Shown: piece by piece, positions 28,913 through 40,990 of the stretch
How the letters are laid out: every line of letters begins with the position of its first letter
Numbering within the stretch: the first letter of the stretch is position 1
NCBI RefSeq assembly: GCF_000344805.1
Contig: NC_020453.1
Span: 3,753,001-3,817,000 of the forward strand
Reading direction: 5' to 3'
DNA from: Bradyrhizobium oligotrophicum S58
GTDB taxonomy: Bacteria > Pseudomonadota > Alphaproteobacteria > Rhizobiales > Xanthobacteraceae
DNA: 64,000 nt
Notes under the pieces: generated by a model
The model's database searches: none
What the model was told of the DNA's origin: nothing
Seen by the model: the letters and a program-made list of their open reading frames with translations, nothing else
Position numbers and translations under genes: made by a program

Positions 28913-29013
28913 GTCATCACCCGCGAAAGCGGGTGATCCAGTATTCCAGAGACGTCCGGGGGATACGGAGAGGCCGCGGCGTACTGGATCGCCCGGTCAA
29001 GCCGGGCGATGAC
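28913..29013. repeat. Palindromic repeat, family I, between nusB and thiL
   Basis: The arms GTCATCACCCGCGAAAGCGG and CCCGGTCAAGCCGGGCGATG are related inverted sequences, with GATCCAGTA and TACTGGATC inside them. It is a copy of the family also found at 4169-4269 and 56223-56320. It sits 24 bp before the thiL start. Confidence 0.8.
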
Positions 29014-29036
29014 AGCCGAGGGTGAGGGACGAGCCG

Positions 29037-30029
29037 ATGACTCACGATCCCTCCGGCGAAGACTCTCTCATCGCCCGCTATTTCAAGCCGCTCGCAACCG
29101 ACCCCGGCGCGTTTGGCCTGGTCGATGATGCCGCGATCATTCCGGCTGACGGCGACGACATCGTCGTCAAGACCGACGCCATCGTCGAAGGCGTCCATTA
29201 TCTCCCCGACGATCCGCCCGACACGATCGCGCGCAAGGCGCTGCGGGTGAACCTGTCGGATCTCGCCGCCAAGGGCGCCGTGCCGGCCGGCTTCGTGCTT
29301 ACGCTCGCGCTGCGGGAAAAGGACGAGGCCTGGCTTGCCGCGTTCGCCCGTGGCCTCGGTGAGGACGCCGCTGCCTTCGGCTGCCCGCTGCTCGGCGGCG
29401 ACACGGTGTCGACCCCCGGTCCGGTGATGATCTCGATCGCAGCCTGGGGGCGCGTTCCCAAGGGCCGCATGGTGCATCGGTTCGGGGCGGACTCTGGCGA
29501 CCGGGTGATGGTCACGGGAACGATCGGCGACGCAACGCTCGGCCTGCGCATGCTGACGGGCAGAGCGGAGGCGGCGGCCCTGGCCGACGATCCCGCCGCG
29601 CGGGAAATGCTGATCGGCCGCTACCGCGTGCCGCAGCCGCGCAATGCGCTGGCGGCAGCGGTGCGCGATTTCGCCAGCGCGTCGATGGACGTGTCCGATG
29701 GTCTCGCCGGCGATCTGGCCAAGCTGTGTGCCGCTTCCGGTGTGAGTGCCGACATCGAGCTGTCACATGTTCCAACCTCGCCTGCAGCAACCAGGCTGCT
29801 GTCCAGCGGCGCCACCTCGTGGGAAAGCTTGGTCTCCGGCGGCGACGACTACGAAATCCTTTGCACCGTTCCCGCAGCGCAATGCGAAGCATTCCGTGCT
29901 GCAGCCAACGCGGCGGACATTGCCGTCACCGATATCGGCGCCATTGTTGCCGGCACGAACACGCCGCGCTTCAGGGACGGGCAGGGGCGTCCCATCACGC
30001 TGAGGCGTTTGTCCTTCAGCCACTTCTGA
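29037..30029 (+). CDS. thiL: Thiamine-monophosphate kinase
   Basis: A 330-residue ATP-dependent kinase that phosphorylates thiamine monophosphate to the diphosphate cofactor. Family marks are DDAAIIPADGDDIVVKTDAI for the Mg/ATP Asp residues, RVNLSDLAAKGA, LGGDTVSTPGP, and DVSDGLAGDLAKLC with SGGDDYEIL near the C-terminus. The ATG at 29037 follows GAGGGAC and is preferred over the GTG at 29022. thiL after nusB is the common alphaproteobacterial order. Confidence 0.95.
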   Translation: MTHDPSGEDSLIARYFKPLATDPGAFGLVDDAAIIPADGDDIVVKTDAIVEGVHYLPDDPPDTIARKALRVNLSDLAAKGAVPAGFVLTLALREKDEAWLAAFARGLGEDAAAFGCPLLGGDTVSTPGPVMISIAAWGRVPKGRMVHRFGADSGDRVMVTGTIGDATLGLRMLTGRAEAAALADDPAAREMLIGRYRVPQPRNALAAAVRDFASASMDVSDGLAGDLAKLCAASGVSADIELSHVPTSPAATRLLSSGATSWESLVSGGDDYEILCTVPAAQCEAFRAAANAADIAVTDIGAIVAGTNTPRFRDGQGRPITLRRLSFSHF

Positions 30030-30233
30030 CACTTATTTGCAGTGCACAATGCGACCAAAGAAGCGTCTGAATTTGGAGCGGTTCAGGCGTCGCGGCGTTG
30101 CGTCATCATGGCGATTTTGGCAAGGTTCATAATGTTCGAGGCGGCTCCGCCCGGGGCGGCCTGACAAAGGGGGCGTGCGTCGCACCATCGCGGCGTGACG
30201 TAGTTAGAAAAAGCAAAGAGCCGAGGAAACTAA

Positions 30234-32354
<2,121 letters not shown>

Positions 32355-32380
32355 GCAACAGATACGGTCCAAACAATAAG

Positions 32381-32410
32381 CCCCGCGGTGCGAGCCGCGG
32401 GGTTTCATTT
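32381..32410 (+). terminator. Rho-independent terminator after hppA
   Basis: The stem CCCCGCGG pairs perfectly with CCGCGGGG around a 6-base loop TGCGAG, followed by TTTCATTT. It lies 26 bp after the hppA stop. Confidence 0.88.
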
Positions 32411-32470
32411 CATGCCCTTCTGGCTGGTCTTGGTTGTGCGCTGTGCGCGCGCGGCGGAAGCTGCGATCGG

Positions 32471-33109
32471 CTAGCGATCGTTCCAGTTCGGAGTCAGCGA
32501 CGACCATTGCGGCGCTTCCCATATCGTCTGCCATGGCTCTTCCGAACCGCAATTGTCGCGGGACAGCTCGATGCGGATGATCGAGAAATCCGAGTTGATC
32601 CAGCGGTAGGTGTGACGAATGTTGGGTTGGCCGCATAGATCCGATGTCCCGACGGACTCCAGCAGCTTGCTCTCGGGATTCCAGGTGATGGCGCCGAGAG
32701 AGCTGGTCGTCGCGAACCCTGCCGGCCAGGAGACGACGGGGAATTGCAGCGCGCGCGGGTTTGTCAGCTGCGATAGGTCGTAGATCTGCTGCTGGTAGCC
32801 GAAACCGAAACACGTGACCTTGGCAAACCTCCGGCGATCGATCTTGAAGACATGAACCGGAACCTGGGCGATGACGTCCCGCCATCGACAGCCTGATTGT
32901 GTCGCGGCCGCCGCCAACTGCGTCGGCACCAGCGTCGGGTCTGCGATGTCGAACTCGGCTCGCCCCTGCGCGACATCGAACCATTGTCGATAGGCCTGTT
33001 TTCGCAGCTCGTCCGTATTCTGCTCCTGTCCGAGCAGGTTGCCGACCGACGAAAGCAGCCAGACGACAGCGAAAATTGAGGAGGCGAAGATGCTGAGGGG
33101 TCTTTGCAT
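32471..33109 (-). CDS. Hypothetical secreted protein (212 aa)
   Basis: A 212-residue protein with a likely Sec signal peptide: MQRPLSIFASSIFAVVWLLS, with possible cleavage near residue 27. The mature part has four Cys (SGCRW, VTCFG, SDLCGQ, RDNCGS), probably paired in the periplasm, and is rich in Trp and aromatic residues. I do not recognise the family. It stands alone on the minus strand, converging on the hppA terminator. Downstream of its start, no partner gene is evident. Confidence 0.7.
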   Translation of the reverse strand: MQRPLSIFASSIFAVVWLLSSVGNLLGQEQNTDELRKQAYRQWFDVAQGRAEFDIADPTLVPTQLAAAATQSGCRWRDVIAQVPVHVFKIDRRRFAKVTCFGFGYQQQIYDLSQLTNPRALQFPVVSWPAGFATTSSLGAITWNPESKLLESVGTSDLCGQPNIRHTYRWINSDFSIIRIELSRDNCGSEEPWQTIWEAPQWSSLTPNWNDR

Positions 33110-33249
33110 CTGCGGACAATAGCAGGGAACGGGCGAGCGAAGTGAGACCCGTCACAAGATCGGTCTGTCTGTCGTTGTCGCTCGTTCAGGCTACTCTCTG
33201 GAATACCCCCCGAGACGAAGCGTGTCGTCGGACGGCTTCAGCGAGCCCT

Positions 33250-34332
33250 TCACTCCGCCGCGCGCTGCCGCGTCCGATAGCTCTGCAGGATGCTCTGCGC
33301 TGTCCGCGGCTGCAGCTGCGAGAAGCTAGCCAGATGCTGGTCGAGCTGCGGACGTGTGCTGCCGCTGGCGTTGGCCTGCATGAACAGCAGCGTCGTCGTC
33401 GTGACCCAGGACAGATCGAGCGCCTTGGCGAGCACCAGCAACTGATCCGGCTGCTTGCGCACGAAGGCGCGCTCGACCAGGTCGAGCGGCAGCTTGCACA
33501 TCAGCGCCATCGCCAGCGTGACCTTGTCGAAGTTGCCTTCCTTGGCGAAGCCGTGGAGCTGCCCTTCCTGGAGCTGGCCCGAAGCGTATAGCTGCTCGAC
33601 ATAGGTCTTGGCGTTGGCGAAATCGGCCGAGCGCGTCCGGGCCGCGGCCTGCAGACGGTCCGAGGCTTGCGCCACGGCGAGTTCGACGATCTCGGCGCGC
33701 GTCGCGTCGGCGCTGGCGAGTTGGTCGCGCACCGCGTCGGAGGCCTGGACGAACAGCCTGACCAGCACCTCGCGCGGACTGTCGGGCCGGCTCCAGAGCT
33801 TCAATGCCAGGCCGGGATCATCGGACGCCTTCGTCACCAGGCCGGAGAAACCGTGATCCGAGAAGCGCGCGCCGCCATTGTTGGCGGCGTTCGAAACCAC
33901 GGCCTGATCGCCGCGATCGACCAGGACGTCGGTGATGGCTTCGCTCAGGATCCTTCGGGTGGAAATCGCGAGCAGATGCTCCTGGCTGCGGGTCTGCGCG
34001 GCCGCCACCAGGGTCTGCTCGTCGAGCCTGTCGCTCTGGCGCAGCACAGGCCCGGCGACAGCGATGGTCTCGTCGGCGGCGAGATGCCGGATCAGGCGCG
34101 GCGGCGCATCGGGCAGCACTGCGAGCCGGCTGCCGAGCTCGGCCCGCGCCGCGACGGCGACGTTGTCGAGCAGCTTCGACAGCACGTGGTCGAACAGATC
34201 GACGTGTTCTTCGTTGAACTTGCCCGAGCCGACGACGAACAGGTCGGTGACGCGCCCCAGAATTTCATCGCGCCGCGACACGTAGCGGCTGGCGAGGATG
34301 TCTTCGAGCTGAAGCAGGACGTTGTTGGGCAA
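33250..34332 (-). CDS. DUF2336 domain-containing protein
   Basis: A 360-residue soluble, almost wholly helical protein resembling alpha-solenoid/HEAT-like DUF2336 proteins of alphaproteobacteria. The N-terminus MPNNVLLQLEDILASRYVSR and the segment LIRHLAADETIAVAGPVLRQSDRL are typical. The last third (FAKEGNFDKVTLAMALMCKL, then LVERAFVRKQPDQLLVLAKA) is also characteristic. There is no membrane segment or enzyme motif. Function in this family is unknown, possibly protein-protein scaffolding. It is a single gene on the minus strand. Confidence 0.85.
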   Translation of the reverse strand: MPNNVLLQLEDILASRYVSRRDEILGRVTDLFVVGSGKFNEEHVDLFDHVLSKLLDNVAVAARAELGSRLAVLPDAPPRLIRHLAADETIAVAGPVLRQSDRLDEQTLVAAAQTRSQEHLLAISTRRILSEAITDVLVDRGDQAVVSNAANNGGARFSDHGFSGLVTKASDDPGLALKLWSRPDSPREVLVRLFVQASDAVRDQLASADATRAEIVELAVAQASDRLQAAARTRSADFANAKTYVEQLYASGQLQEGQLHGFAKEGNFDKVTLAMALMCKLPLDLVERAFVRKQPDQLLVLAKALDLSWVTTTTLLFMQANASGSTRPQLDQHLASFSQLQPRTAQSILQSYRTRQRAAE

Positions 34333-34556
34333 GGCACGGGCTCATGCGATCGACATCGCGCCGTCTGCCCTTCGGAGGTCGTCGGACTCACCCTTTGCAG
34401 GGGGCAAGGCCCGACATCCGCCGACGGTATCTCATGACCAGATCAAAGACGCGCGGCCGCCATCTATCGCACCACCTCGCTTAAGGTGCCGTTACACCAG
34501 AACCCTATTCCGATACTGCGTCGAGGAACGGCGCCCGGTGGATCGGTGCGAGCGGG

Positions 34557-35564
34557 TCACTGCACGTCCATCTGCAGGCCTTCCTTCTGGATGATCGACG
34601 CGAATTTGGTGGTCTCGGACTGCACGAAGTCGCCGAATTGCTGCGGCGTGCCGTAGTCGGCCCGTGCGCCCATTCCGGCAATGGTCTTCCGCATGTCGTC
34701 GCGCTCCAGCATCGCCTTGATCTGCAGGTTGAGCGCGCTCGTGATCTCCGGCGGGCAGGCCTTGGGCAGGAACACGCCGAACCAGGACGAGACGTCGAAC
34801 TTGGCAAGCTCCGCCGCGGTCTCGCGCATCGTCGGTAAGTCGGGCGCGTTGGCGCTGCGCTCCGGCGTCGTGACGCAGAGGCCGATCAGCTTGCCGTCCT
34901 GGACCTGCGGCAGCGACGGAAACAGATTGTCGAACAGGATCTGGATGTCGCCGGCGAGCGCGCCCTGCAGCGCAGGCCCGGCGCCGCGGAACGGGATGTG
35001 CGTCATCTTCAGGCCGGTGAGCTGCAGAAACCACGCGCCGGTCAGATGCGGACTTTGGCCGACGCCGGACGAGCCGTAGTTCAGCTTGTCGGGATTGGCC
35101 TTGAGATAGGCGATCAGCTCGGGGATCGACTTGATGCCGGTCGACGGATGCGCCGAGACGATGTTCGGGATGCGGATCATGTTGGACACCGCCTGCAGCT
35201 GATCCGGCTTGTAGGCGAGGTTGCGGAAGATCGAATAGGCGATCGCGTTGGGACCGGGATTGCCGATCAGGACCGTGTAGCCGTCGCCCTTGGTGCTGCG
35301 CGCGACTTCGGCTGTGCCGATGGTGCCGCCGCCGCCGGAGCGATTCTCGACCACCGCCGATTGCCCCCAGGCGGTCTGCAGATGCGCCGCGAGCAGCCGG
35401 CCCATCACGTCGGTGCTGCCGCCGGGCGCTGCGGGCACGATCAGCCTGACGGTTTCGGTCGGGCGCCAGTCGGCGAGACTCGTGCGCGGCAGAATGACGG
35501 CGGTCGATAGAGCTGCGGCTCCCGACAGCAGCCGGCGGCGCGACCACGCGGTGCGTTCAGCCAA
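34557..35564 (-). CDS. Tripartite tricarboxylate transporter substrate-binding protein (Bug/TctC family)
   Basis: A 335-residue periplasmic binding protein. The N-terminus has a Tat-like signal, SRRRLLSGAAALSTAVILP. The Bug-family strands VRLIVPAAPGGSTDVMGRLL and VENRSGGGGTIGTAEVAR follow, and LNYGSSGVGQSPHLTG forms part of the ligand cleft. These proteins bind carboxylates or other small acids. The best start is a TTG at 35564: AGGGAGGA lies just before it and the Tat signal begins 7 residues later, whereas the ATG-led frame adds 29 implausible residues. TctA and TctB membrane genes are not nearby, so it is an orphan binding protein, common in this group. Confidence 0.88.
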   Translation of the reverse strand: MAERTAWSRRRLLSGAAALSTAVILPRTSLADWRPTETVRLIVPAAPGGSTDVMGRLLAAHLQTAWGQSAVVENRSGGGGTIGTAEVARSTKGDGYTVLIGNPGPNAIAYSIFRNLAYKPDQLQAVSNMIRIPNIVSAHPSTGIKSIPELIAYLKANPDKLNYGSSGVGQSPHLTGAWFLQLTGLKMTHIPFRGAGPALQGALAGDIQILFDNLFPSLPQVQDGKLIGLCVTTPERSANAPDLPTMRETAAELAKFDVSSWFGVFLPKACPPEITSALNLQIKAMLERDDMRKTIAGMGARADYGTPQQFGDFVQSETTKFASIIQKEGLQMDVQ

Positions 35565-35721
35565 TGATTCCTCCCTGCTTTTGTTTTGCGGCAGGGTAGG
35601 GAAGGTTGCACCGCCAGAGCAAGCACGGGAATCGCAGGCGAGCTGCGCCAATCAGCGCAGTGGCCGGCTTTGTCCCGTGGCCCGGAACATCATATTCCGG
35701 GTTGCGGTGATCGGCTCTGGA

Positions 35722-36195
35722 TCAGTTGAAGCTGAGCAGCTTGAACAGCGGCGTCAGGTAGCTGAGCTCCTGGCCGGAGGTCGGCGTGGTGCGGCTGACG
35801 AAGTCGAAGATCTTGCCGTCCTTCAGGCCGTAATTGGCGAGCCGGCGCACCTGGCGGTTCTTGTCGAAGTACACGGCGATGACGCGCTGATCGACCATCT
35901 TCTGGTTCATGAAGGCGACCGGGCGCTCGGCGCGCTGGGAGATGTAGTAGAACACCTCACCATCGAGCGTCGCGACCGTCGACGGTGTGCCCATCACGAT
36001 CAGCACCTGGTCCTGGCTGGCCCCGATCGGGATCTGCTCGAGCGCGCCGGGCGGCAGGATGTAGCCCTTCTGGAACTGTTCGCCGGTGCAGGCCGCGAGC
36101 GCCAGGCATGTCAGCGCGATCGCGCCGGCGGTGCGCAGACGGGTGCTCAGGCCGCGGGAGAGCATGCGGGCAGTCGTTCGCATTGTCTGGGTCAT
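35722..36195 (-). CDS. bamE: Outer membrane assembly lipoprotein BamE (SmpA/OmlA family)
   Basis: A 157-residue lipoprotein. The lipobox LALAAC puts the acylated Cys at residue 36 when read from 36195. The BamE fold follows: GYILPPGALEQIPIGASQDQ, then VLIVMGTPSTVATLDGEVFYY, and later FDKNRQVRRLANYGLKDGKI. BamE supports the BamA beta-barrel machine in the outer membrane. The start is uncertain between the ATG codons at 36195 and 36183; neither has a well-spaced ribosome site. The divergent cytochrome bc1 chaperone gene shares the 115-bp upstream gap, the usual alphaproteobacterial arrangement. Confidence 0.93.
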   Translation of the reverse strand: MTQTMRTTARMLSRGLSTRLRTAGAIALTCLALAACTGEQFQKGYILPPGALEQIPIGASQDQVLIVMGTPSTVATLDGEVFYYISQRAERPVAFMNQKMVDQRVIAVYFDKNRQVRRLANYGLKDGKIFDFVSRTTPTSGQELSYLTPLFKLLSFN

Positions 36196-36310
36196 CTTCT
36201 CAAAGATCGGATCCCGTCCCCTTGCGTCGGGCTGGGCGTTGACGTACCGGGCAAACTTGCGGATTGCAACATGCCCCCGAACAGGGTCGGGACTCAGCCG
36301 CGGATTTTTC

Positions 36311-36847
36311 ATGCTCTGGCCATTCAACCATCTCAGGAAATCCCGACCGTCCCCGCGCGGGACCATCGAGCCGATCTATGGCATGATCGTGGCACAAACC
36401 AGAGAACCTTTGTTTTATAGGCACTTGAATGTCCCCGACACGGTCGATGGACGGCTCGATCTGCTGATTCTGCACCTCTGGCTGGTGCTGCGGCGGTTGC
36501 GCGGGGTGGGGTCGCAGCTGTCGCAGGCGCTGTTCGATCGCTTCTGCGACGACATGGACGACAATCTGCGCGAGATGGGCGTTGGCGACCTCACCGTGCC
36601 CAAGCGCATGCAGAAGTTCGGCGAGGCATTCTATGGCCGCACGGCGGCCTATGACCTCGCCTGGTCGGAGAGCGAGGCCCGGCTGGCGGAGGCGCTGCAG
36701 AAGAATATCTTGAATGGTGAGCGTCCGGACAGCGCGGCGGCCCTGGCCGCCTATGCGGCCCGGGTGACCGCAGACCTCGCCGCCATCGACGACAAGAGGC
36801 TGCTCGGCGCCAGCTGGAGCTTCCCGCGGCCGGATCAGCAGGACTAG
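36311..36847 (+). CDS. Ubiquinol-cytochrome c chaperone (CBP3 family)
   Basis: A 178-residue protein beginning MLWPFNHLRKSRP. The conserved chaperone domain follows: PIYGMIVAQTREPLFYRHLN, then VPDTVDGRLDLLILHLWLVL, and DDMDDNLREMGVGDLTVPKR. Relatives of mitochondrial CBP3 help assemble cytochrome b of the bc1 complex. Frames upstream in the same phase cross the bamE promoter and are not used. It is followed after 4 bp by the DUF177 gene, so the two are co-transcribed. Confidence 0.92.
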   Translation: MLWPFNHLRKSRPSPRGTIEPIYGMIVAQTREPLFYRHLNVPDTVDGRLDLLILHLWLVLRRLRGVGSQLSQALFDRFCDDMDDNLREMGVGDLTVPKRMQKFGEAFYGRTAAYDLAWSESEARLAEALQKNILNGERPDSAAALAAYAARVTADLAAIDDKRLLGASWSFPRPDQQD

Positions 36848-36851
36848 CGAT

Positions 36852-37475
36852 ATGAGCAGAGACAGAGACACATCCCGCGAAACGGCGCGAGATCCTTCGA
36901 AGGACCCTTGGCGGGCGCCGCCCGTGATCGTGGCGCAGATCCCCGATGCCGGGCTGCATCGCGAGATCGAAGCCGATCTTGCAGCCCGCGACGCGATGGC
37001 CGTCCTCGCCGGTCTGCGCGAGGTGGTCTCGGCCCATGCCTCGTTCGACCTGGTTCAGAAGCGCGACGGCAAGGTGCATGTCGAGGGCCGGGTGCGAGCC
37101 CGGATCGGGCAGACCTGTGTCGTCACGCTCGATCCGATCGAGACCGAGATCGACGAACCGATCGACCAGATGTTTGCCCCGCCGGAGCAGATTCCGGAGC
37201 TTGCCGATCTGGTCGAGGACGACCCGAACAGCCAGGTCGAGACCGCCGATCCGCCGGAGCCGATCGTCAATGGCCAGATCGACCTCGGCCGGCTCGCCGC
37301 CGACGCGCTGTTCCTGGGGATCGATCCCTATCCGCGCAAGCCGGGCGCCGTGTTCGCGCCGCCCGCCGAGGCGGAAGACCCCAAGGACCATCCCTTTGCG
37401 GCGCTGAAGGCGCTGAAATCGGCAGATGCTGCAACGCCAGTCGGCGCCCGAGCGAAGAAAACGGGTGAGGATTGA
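36852..37475 (+). CDS. yceD: DUF177 (YceD) family protein
   Basis: A 207-residue cytosolic protein with an acidic mid region. The segment GRVRARIGQTCVVTLDPIET holds the single conserved Cys, and DPPEPIVNGQIDLGRLAADALFL is the typical C-terminal core. YceD-family proteins are linked to 23S rRNA/ribosome maturation and are usually followed by rpmF and plsX. Here rpmF is absent and plsX follows after 318 bp, which is the known alphaproteobacterial variant. The last residues are basic and variable. Confidence 0.88.
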   Translation: MSRDRDTSRETARDPSKDPWRAPPVIVAQIPDAGLHREIEADLAARDAMAVLAGLREVVSAHASFDLVQKRDGKVHVEGRVRARIGQTCVVTLDPIETEIDEPIDQMFAPPEQIPELADLVEDDPNSQVETADPPEPIVNGQIDLGRLAADALFLGIDPYPRKPGAVFAPPAEAEDPKDHPFAALKALKSADAATPVGARAKKTGED

Positions 37476-37793
37476 TGCCTGGATAGGCAGGCCGGAAGCG
37501 TTGCGATCCTGTCACAAAGGCTTCCGAATCCGCCTCAAGCTCCTGATTCCGTTGACGAAGACCGATCCGTTGCGCGCCGGCACAAGGCCGGTGGTTGCAA
37601 AATGGGTCCTGCCCGGGAGGTTGTTTCGACACGGAGAGACGCTATTGTCGCGCCGGGTCGGGGTGCGACGAACAGGCTCGGACGGCCTGCGGTCCGTCCA
37701 AGGGCCGCGCAGTGCCTCTGAACGACCGCCAACAAGGCCGAGCACGACACGGCCAAGACGAGATCAAGCTCGAGATCAGGTTTCCGGGACCCC
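37476..37793. other. Gap between yceD and plsX
   Basis: This 318-bp gap sits where many bacteria have rpmF. No L32 sequence or other protein is seen in any frame, and no terminator hairpin with a T-run is visible. A plsX promoter may be here. Confidence 0.5.
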
Positions 37794-38855
37794 ATGCCTC
37801 AAAAGGTTCGAATCGCGCTGGACGCCATGGGCGGGGATTTCGGCGCGGCCGTCATCATCCCCGGTGCTGCGATCGCGCTCAGCCGCCATCCGGATGCGGA
37901 GTTTCTGCTGTTCGGCGACAGCGCCAAGATCGTCGCCGAGCTCGATCGGCATCCGCGGCTGAAGGCGGTCTCGCGCGTCATTCACACCGACGTCGCCGTC
38001 AGCAACGACGACAAGCCGAGCCAGGCGCTGCGTCGCGGCCGCAAGACCTCGTCGATGTGGCTCGCGCTCGAGGCGGTGAAGAAGGGTGAGGCCGACGTCG
38101 CGGTGTCCGCCGGCAACACCGGTGCACTGGTGGCGATGGCGCGCTTCTGCCTGCGCACCTTGGACGGGATCGACCGGCCGGCGCTGGCCGCGATCTGGCC
38201 GACCGCGCGCGGCGAATCGGTGGTGCTCGACCTCGGCGCCACGATCGGCGGCGATGCTCGCCACCTCGTCGCGCTGTCGGTGATGGGCGGCGCGCTGGCG
38301 AGCGTGCTGTTCAACAAGCCGAGGCCGACCGTCGGCCTGCTCAACATCGGCGTCGAGGAGATGAAGGGCCACGAGGAGATTCGCGAAGCGGCCGAGCAGC
38401 TGCGCGCGATGAACCTGCCGCAGCTCGACTATATCGGCTTCGTCGAGGGCGACGGCATCGGCAAGGGTGCGGCCGATGTGGTCGTGACCGAAGGCTTCAG
38501 CGGCAACATCGCGCTGAAGACGGCCGAGGGCACGGTCCGCCAGGTCACGGATTTCCTGCGCGGCGCAATCCAGGCCAGCCTTTTGGCCCGGGTCGGCTAC
38601 CTGTTGGCGCGCGGCGCCTTTGCCGCCCTGCGGGCCCGGCTCGACCCGCGCAAATCCAATGGCAGCGTGGTGCTCGGGCTCAAGGGCATCGTGGTCAAGA
38701 GCCATGGCGGAACCGATGCCGAGGGCTTTGCCTCGGCGGTGCGGGTTGGCTATGAGATGGCCCGCTACGATCTCCTGACCAAGATCACTCAAACACTCAA
38801 TCGCGACGGCGGCGCATTGGCGTCGGAACCGGTCGCCCAGGAGGCTGTCTCGTGA
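37794..38855 (+). CDS. plsX: Phosphate acyltransferase PlsX
   Basis: A 353-residue peripheral membrane enzyme that turns acyl-ACP into acyl-phosphate for phospholipid synthesis. It starts with [20 protein letters not shown], the family signature, and includes [19 protein letters not shown] and [18 protein letters not shown]. The end of the protein is normal. Its stop is inside the fabH start (GTGA), so both are translated together, linking fatty acid initiation and phospholipid synthesis. Confidence 0.97.
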   Translation: MPQKVRIALDAMGGDFGAAVIIPGAAIALSRHPDAEFLLFGDSAKIVAELDRHPRLKAVSRVIHTDVAVSNDDKPSQALRRGRKTSSMWLALEAVKKGEADVAVSAGNTGALVAMARFCLRTLDGIDRPALAAIWPTARGESVVLDLGATIGGDARHLVALSVMGGALASVLFNKPRPTVGLLNIGVEEMKGHEEIREAAEQLRAMNLPQLDYIGFVEGDGIGKGAADVVVTEGFSGNIALKTAEGTVRQVTDFLRGAIQASLLARVGYLLARGAFAALRARLDPRKSNGSVVLGLKGIVVKSHGGTDAEGFASAVRVGYEMARYDLLTKITQTLNRDGGALASEPVAQEAVS

Positions 38856-39826
38856 CAATTCGTTCGGTCGTGCTCGGCTGTGGCTCCTATCTCCCGCAGC
38901 GGGTCGTGACCAATGCCGAGCTGGCAAGCCGCATCGAGACCTCAGACGATTGGATCGTTCAGCGCACCGGCATCCGTGAGCGCCATGTCGCAGCCGACGG
39001 CGAGTTCACTTCTCACCTTGCGATCAATGCCGCGCGCGCGGCGCTTGCCGCCGCCGACGTCGATCCGCAATCGATCGACCTGATCGTGCTGGGGACGTCG
39101 ACCCCGGACAACACCTTCCCGGCGACTGCGGTGGCGGTGCAGAACGGACTCGGCATCCATCATGGCGCGGCGTTCGACCTGCAGGCGGTGTGCTCGGGGT
39201 TCGTCTTTGCACTCGCGACCGCCGACAATTTCCTGCGGAGCCGCTCGTTCAAGCGGGCGCTGGTGATCGGCGCCGAGACCTTCTCGCGCATCCTCGACTG
39301 GAACGACCGCACCACCTGCGTGCTTTTCGGCGACGGCGCCGGCGCGCTGATCCTGGACGCCCAGGAGCAGGGCGGCACCTCGTCCGACCGCGGCGTGCTG
39401 ACCACGCATCTGCGCTCCGACGGGCGCCACAAGTCGAAGCTCTATGTCGATGGCGGCCCGTCCTCGACCCAGACCGTCGGCCATCTCCGGATGGAGGGCC
39501 GCGAGGTGTTCAAGCACGCCGTCGGCATGATCACCGACGTGATCGTCGACGCCTTCGATGCGACTGGAATGTCGGCCGAGACCATCGACTGGTTCGTGCC
39601 GCACCAGGCCAACAAGCGAATCATCGACGCCTCGGCGCACAAGCTGCACATCGCGCCGGAAAAGGTGGTGCTGACGGTCGATCGGCACGGAAATACCTCC
39701 GCCGCCTCGATCCCGCTGGCGCTCGACGTGGCCGTCAAGGACGGCCGCATCAAGAAGGGCGATGTCGTGCTGCTGGAGGCGATGGGCGGCGGCTTCACCT
39801 GGGGTTCGGCCCTGGTGCGCTGGTGA
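38852..39826 (+). CDS. fabH: 3-oxoacyl-ACP synthase III (KAS III)
   Basis: A 324-residue thiolase-fold enzyme that condenses acetyl-CoA with malonyl-ACP to start fatty acid synthesis. The catalytic triad is Cys114 (QAVCSGF), His251 (VPHQANKRI) and Asn281 ([10 protein letters not shown]). It begins with a GTG codon overlapping the plsX stop (GTGA), which explains the missing ribosome site. Length matches the family. A 134-bp gap precedes ihfA. Confidence 0.97.
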   Translation: MTIRSVVLGCGSYLPQRVVTNAELASRIETSDDWIVQRTGIRERHVAADGEFTSHLAINAARAALAAADVDPQSIDLIVLGTSTPDNTFPATAVAVQNGLGIHHGAAFDLQAVCSGFVFALATADNFLRSRSFKRALVIGAETFSRILDWNDRTTCVLFGDGAGALILDAQEQGGTSSDRGVLTTHLRSDGRHKSKLYVDGGPSSTQTVGHLRMEGREVFKHAVGMITDVIVDAFDATGMSAETIDWFVPHQANKRIIDASAHKLHIAPEKVVLTVDRHGNTSAASIPLALDVAVKDGRIKKGDVVLLEAMGGGFTWGSALVRW

Positions 39827-39960
39827 ACCATTCCGCGGCACGAGATTGGACGTGGAGATTGGCGACGCGGCATGCAGTTCGGTTCACGCTGCTGTTGACC
39901 GTCGCCGCTTAACCTCTTAATTTCCGGAGCGAATTATTCGCCGGGAGTGTGGGGCAGGCG

Positions 39961-40314
39961 ATGGCGGGAACCGGAAAGACAGTAACACGCGTCGATCTGT
40001 GCGAGGCGGTCTACCAGAAGGTGGGGCTGTCGCGGACGGAGTCGTCTGCGTTCGTCGAGCTGGTCTTGAAAGAGATCACCGACTGCCTGGAGCGTGGCGA
40101 GACGGTGAAACTGTCATCGTTCGGGTCGTTCATGGTGCGCAAGAAGGGTCAGCGCATCGGACGCAATCCCAAGACCGGCACCGAGGTGCCGATCTCGCCG
40201 CGGCGGGTCATGGTGTTCAAGCCGTCCGCGATCCTCAAGCAGCGGATCAACGGCCAGTCCGTTCAAAAGATGAATGGCGAGGCCAGCGCCGAATTCGGCG
40301 CCGAGACGGAATAG
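39961..40314 (+). CDS. ihfA: Integration host factor, alpha subunit
   Basis: A 117-residue HU/IHF-type DNA-bending protein. It reads [20 protein letters not shown], then [20 protein letters not shown] with PKTG at the beta-arm tip, then [18 protein letters not shown]. The IHF-alpha assignment rests on gene order (after fabH, before a MerR gene) and the C-terminal extension of about 18 residues. The ATG at 39961 is preferred over a GTG 4 codons earlier. Confidence 0.95.
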   Translation: MAGTGKTVTRVDLCEAVYQKVGLSRTESSAFVELVLKEITDCLERGETVKLSSFGSFMVRKKGQRIGRNPKTGTEVPISPRRVMVFKPSAILKQRINGQSVQKMNGEASAEFGAETE

Positions 40315-40429
40315 AGGCTCCGGGGGCGGCCCCGACCAGGGTGCGCGGCCTCGACCGCGTTCAGTTCGTCCAATGCGTTCAGCGTGATCTCCTAATCTCT
40401 TGTCAGCACGATCGAAGGGGAACGGGCAT

Positions 40430-40990
40430 TTGGACAAGGCGCCGGACGCGTTTCGGACGATCAGCGAGGTCGCGCAGGAGCTCGACATCCCGCAGCACGT
40501 GCTGCGGTTCTGGGAGACCCGGTTCGCCCAGATCAAGCCGATGAAGCGAAGCGGGGGCCGGCGCTATTACCGGCCCGACGACGTCGACCTGCTCAAGGGC
40601 ATCCGCCGCCTGCTCTACGGCGAAGGCTACACCATCAAGGGCGTGCAGCGGATCCTCAAGGAGCACGGCGTCAAGTCCGTCCAGGGGCTCGCCGACGCCT
40701 CCGCCGCGGTCTCGTTCGGCGCCATGGAGGAGACGCTCGGCCAGGCCCTCATGGAGGAGGAGCCGATCGGCGAGGCCGAGGTCGAATCGGAGGACGAGGA
40801 GGAGGCTTCCGACGAGGAGGGCATCGATTTCCGCTTCGTCGACACCGAGGATGACATCCTCGACACCTTCCGCGTCGGCCCGCCCGCCCGCGCCGGCATG
40901 AAACCGGAAGAGCGCGAAAAGCTCCAGGGCGTGCTCAAGGAGCTGCTCGACTGCCGAGCGCTGCTCGATCGGGCCATGAAGGAGCTGTGA
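40430..40990 (+). CDS. MerR-family transcriptional regulator
   Basis: A 186-residue regulator. The MerR helix-turn-helix is [20 protein letters not shown], followed by [20 protein letters not shown] and the second helix pair ending in [18 protein letters not shown] strongly acidic stretch lies in the middle (residues about 103-140) and a helical C-terminus follows, with no Cys metal site, so it is not a metal sensor. The best start is the TTG at 40430, 9 bases after GAAGGGG; an alternative TTG at 40400 adds ten residues. It is the conserved MerR gene that follows ihfA in alphaproteobacteria, target unknown. Confidence 0.9.
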   Translation: MDKAPDAFRTISEVAQELDIPQHVLRFWETRFAQIKPMKRSGGRRYYRPDDVDLLKGIRRLLYGEGYTIKGVQRILKEHGVKSVQGLADASAAVSFGAMEETLGQALMEEEPIGEAEVESEDEEEASDEEGIDFRFVDTEDDILDTFRVGPPARAGMKPEEREKLQGVLKELLDCRALLDRAMKEL

